Assembly: GCA_964304625.1 (NCBI GenBank)
Contig: OZ199839.1
Coordinates: 9,548,001 to 9,612,000 of the forward strand
DNA length: 64,000 nt
Origin: Kudoa neothunni
Taxonomy: Eukaryota; Cnidaria
Reading direction: 5' to 3'
Shown here: piece by piece, positions 61,394 through 64,000 of the stretch
Layout: each line of letters starts with the position of its first letter
How positions within the stretch are numbered: the first letter of the stretch is position 1
Made by a program: the position numbers and the translations under genes
The notes under the pieces: model-generated
What the model saw: only the letters and a program-made list of their open reading frames with translations
Told to the model about the DNA's origin: nothing
Databases searched by the model: none

Positions 61394-64000
61394 CTTGATA
61401 AAAAACAAGGTTGGATTTATTTAAAAAGGAGGAAAATATGTTAAAATAGTGAATACTTAAGTTACTACTTACAGCTTATTATAACCTCATTAACATCCTT
61501 TATAAAATTGAAAAAATGAGTAACAATTAATATTTTTATTGCTGATGCACCTTAGGTTGATTTTATTTTTTTTATCGTTTGTGGACTAATAAAAAAATTT
61601 ATAACTAGAAGGATTAATTTTTATCGCAAAATTTTGGAAAGAACTGAAAGTCCTATTTAAGTTACTTAATGTTGTTTAATAAATAAATGAACTTTAATCG
61701 TTAATTAAATTTCTCATAAAATTAAGGGAATTATATTTTGGGTCAATAACTTGATAAATAAACTCAAAAATACTAATTAATTTCTCTCAATACCTCTATT
61801 TATATTTGAATATCAAGTGGGGGCATAATTTTGTTTATCTAAATCATCACATTGCAAAAATAATGACAAGATTTAAAATGCATCAATTAAAATAGAAAAA
61901 TAAAATTTACATTGTTTAATGTGTTTATTAGACTAATTCTTCCGTCGAATTTCTCCATTCAAAAATAAAAGTTAAAATTTTCCATCACATAATACCAGGC
62001 GAAACTGGTAGTAGCGCTGGTTCTATAATAAAATGCAAAAATAAGTTAATTATATTTTAAGATCATAAGATAAAAATTTTAATGACATTATTTTCAATTA
62101 ATATAATTAATTGATTAATTTCAGCAGAACAGGGTCGTACGTAAAAGGATTCGCAGGAAATCTATCATTTTTTGGAACTAAAATAAAGTTTATATTATCT
62201 TTGCTTGATTAAAACAATAAAAAAAGAATATTTTGAAGCATGTTAAATAATCTGGCTTGTTACCATTTGATTCGTATGTGACTGACAAAAACCCTCATCC
62301 TTTGCTTTTACTAGTTGGAAAATACTATGCAATAAAATGATTCATATTTCTATCTAAAAATAAAAGGTATTATATTAAAAATTTTTTCATATATAAAAAT
62401 TCGAATATATTCATTTTTACACATGAATATTATTGTATTTTCCAAGTGTAGTTATGAATGGTGAAGTTGGTCCTGCAATATCAATATACTTTATTTTATC
62501 GTCTACGTCGTGGAAATTAATCTTATAATATCAGATATGCCTGAACCAACTCTCAATCAAATGCATTGTTTTAGTTTAAATAATATCGTAACCAGGAACT
62601 GATATTCTTTAATTATAAAATGCTGCACTCAATGTTCGCGTTTCTTGTAGATATTAAAATATTAGCTATCATTGGTTAGATATTTTAACCAACGATCGCA
62701 TTATCGCTTTTACTAGGAGTAAAAATTTTTGTTTTGTGTAAATTTATTAAATGCCGTTAAAAATGAGTGAAATTTTAAAATAAGCTGTTGTTACTATTTC
62801 TTAGCGATTTGGAATAAGGAACGATATGTTTTTGTGTTATATTATAATTTTTGAGTTTAATAAACAGTTTTTTCGTCTGAAATTCACTAACAAGGCGATA
62901 AGAATAAATAATATCGACTGTAGATATCGTCAACAAGATTGAAACTATCGAATAAAGAATTATTTTACCATTATGAGCGAATTAAGTATGATTATTTCAT
63001 ATGTATAATAATATGTAAGGATTATAATTACTTTTTAAATAAACCCTTTCCCATCCAATGGTCATTTAAATTTGAAAACAAGGAGGTAGAAAAATGTACC
63101 TCAATGGAGTTTTCTTTAACTATTTTTTCTAAAATCGTTTTAGAATAAAATTATAGATTTTATCTATTTAATAAGGAATTAAAATATAATTTTATCAAAT
63201 TATAACTGAATACGTTTCAAAAATTTGAAATAACGCCATTTGCAATTGTTAAATTTATTTTTATGAATAATCCAAATATAAACCATTGAAGATTTATTTT
63301 AAATATAATTTTTCCTAGTTTAAATATATTCCTATAAATTTTGAAATATGTGAACTAATTTTAAAAAGTTATATAGGGGTTATTGCTTTGTAATATCTAG
63401 TAAATCATTATTTTCGTTATTTATAATTAAATACTATCGTTACTTCATGGGATAAAATATATATATTAAAACTCAATCTGTCGTAGAAAATATTATAAGA
63501 TTGAGCTTTAAGTATTTTTAGATATGGAATAAATTTAAAAATGACAAAAAATGGCACGCATGCACGAATAAATTGATCAGTGTAAGCATATTAATTTTAT
63601 TTAACCATTGTCTATAATACGGATAAAAAATAAATATTTAAAGTGTCTTAATCTTAAAGACAAAGTGAAATTTTTTATGTGGCTATGATAATTAAAAACA
63701 TAATTTTCTTTAATTTTCATTTTTCTCTTAATTTGATAATAAATAATAAAAAAGTGAGAATTTTAACATTTAAATTATTATAAGAAACTTTTTTTACACA
63801 ATATATTATCTTCAAGTTGTAAAAAAATTTGATTATGATGGGATTTACCCTCCCAGTCCGGATTTGAACCTAATTTCGGACAGACAAATTCAAAGCATCT
63901 ATAAATTTCATAATTCCTCTAAAAATTTAAAGCACTTGGATCGATGTAAAAATATTACATTTATAAAATTAATATCGGTTAATATTAATGATTTTTGTGC
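61394..64000. other. AT-rich right end of the window
   Basis: 61394-61990 is the diverged right flank of the repeat family. Beyond it I see no gene; the 69-codon ORF at 62939-63148 lacks any signature. A tRNA-like B-box (GGTTCAAATCC, minus strand, near 63860) occurs without a convincing cloverleaf. Confidence 0.4.

Noticed and set aside
63840-63910. A minus-strand tRNA gene (GGTTCAAATCC box)
   Set aside because: The T-stem has a mismatch, and I could not form a matching acceptor stem, D-arm and anticodon arm.
1-64000. CRISPR arrays, operons or prokaryotic signals
   Set aside because: All real genes are spliced eukaryotic genes or eukaryotic transposons; no regularly spaced short repeats were seen.

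Overview
The window reads as nuclear DNA of an animal. It is strongly AT-rich. The genes are split by very short GT-AG introns, mostly 34-70 nt. The gene set is metazoan: Na+/K+-ATPase alpha, an adhesion-type GPCR, an RSK-type double kinase, a ZMIZ/tonalli-type SP-RING protein, cytosolic HSP90 and a REXO2 oligoribonuclease. Tiny introns, very divergent signalling proteins and wide gaps filled with decayed DNA transposons would fit a reduced parasitic animal such as a myxozoan. That placement is an inference at low confidence.

Layout. 0.96-1.81 kb (-): six-exon REXO2-like gene with a 7-nt microexon. 2.03-3.34 kb: element with ~95-bp inverted terminal repeats. 5.6-7.1 kb (-): dead hAT transposase. 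7.5-8.6 kb: internally deleted piggyBac relative. 9.58-11.68 kb (-): intronless HSP90 with a heat shock element 55 bp upstream. 15.3-16.2 kb (-): dead Tc1-like transposase. 18.0-20.9 kb (-): ZMIZ-like gene. 23.64-23.74 kb (-): possible 35-aa membrane peptide. 24.6-25.0 kb: patch of unusually high GC. 27.5-29.5 kb: decayed piggyBac element with both ends. 30.67-33.84 kb (+): Na+/K+-ATPase alpha, a 5-codon first exon plus one 3-kb exon. 40.48-53.24 kb (+): giant adhesion-type GPCR. 53.96-54.6 kb (-): piggyBac-like remnant. 55.91-58.94 kb (+): RSK-like gene with both kinase active sites altered. 59.9-60.2 kb (-): hAT tail. Two nearly identical 946-bp direct repeats lie at 37.2 and 60.4 kb.

The most unusual locus is the GPCR. 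A signal-peptide exon is followed by about 22 exons, nearly all bounded by phase-1 introns. Nearly all encode one unit of 55-107 residues with a close cysteine pair followed by a beta-strand-like stretch. After these come a GAIN-like region, a GPS motif and seven membrane segments. I do not recognise the repeated unit. The RSK-like gene next door keeps an open frame over 18 exons, yet lacks the catalytic aspartate in both kinase domains.

Five conserved genes allow a test of sequence quality. The ATPase and RSK genes have no frame breaks. HSP90 has three, the GPCR two, and ZMIZ and REXO2 one each. All are single-base, mostly missing bases, several in homopolymers. Assembly error is the simplest reading, but this cannot be proven from the sequence alone.
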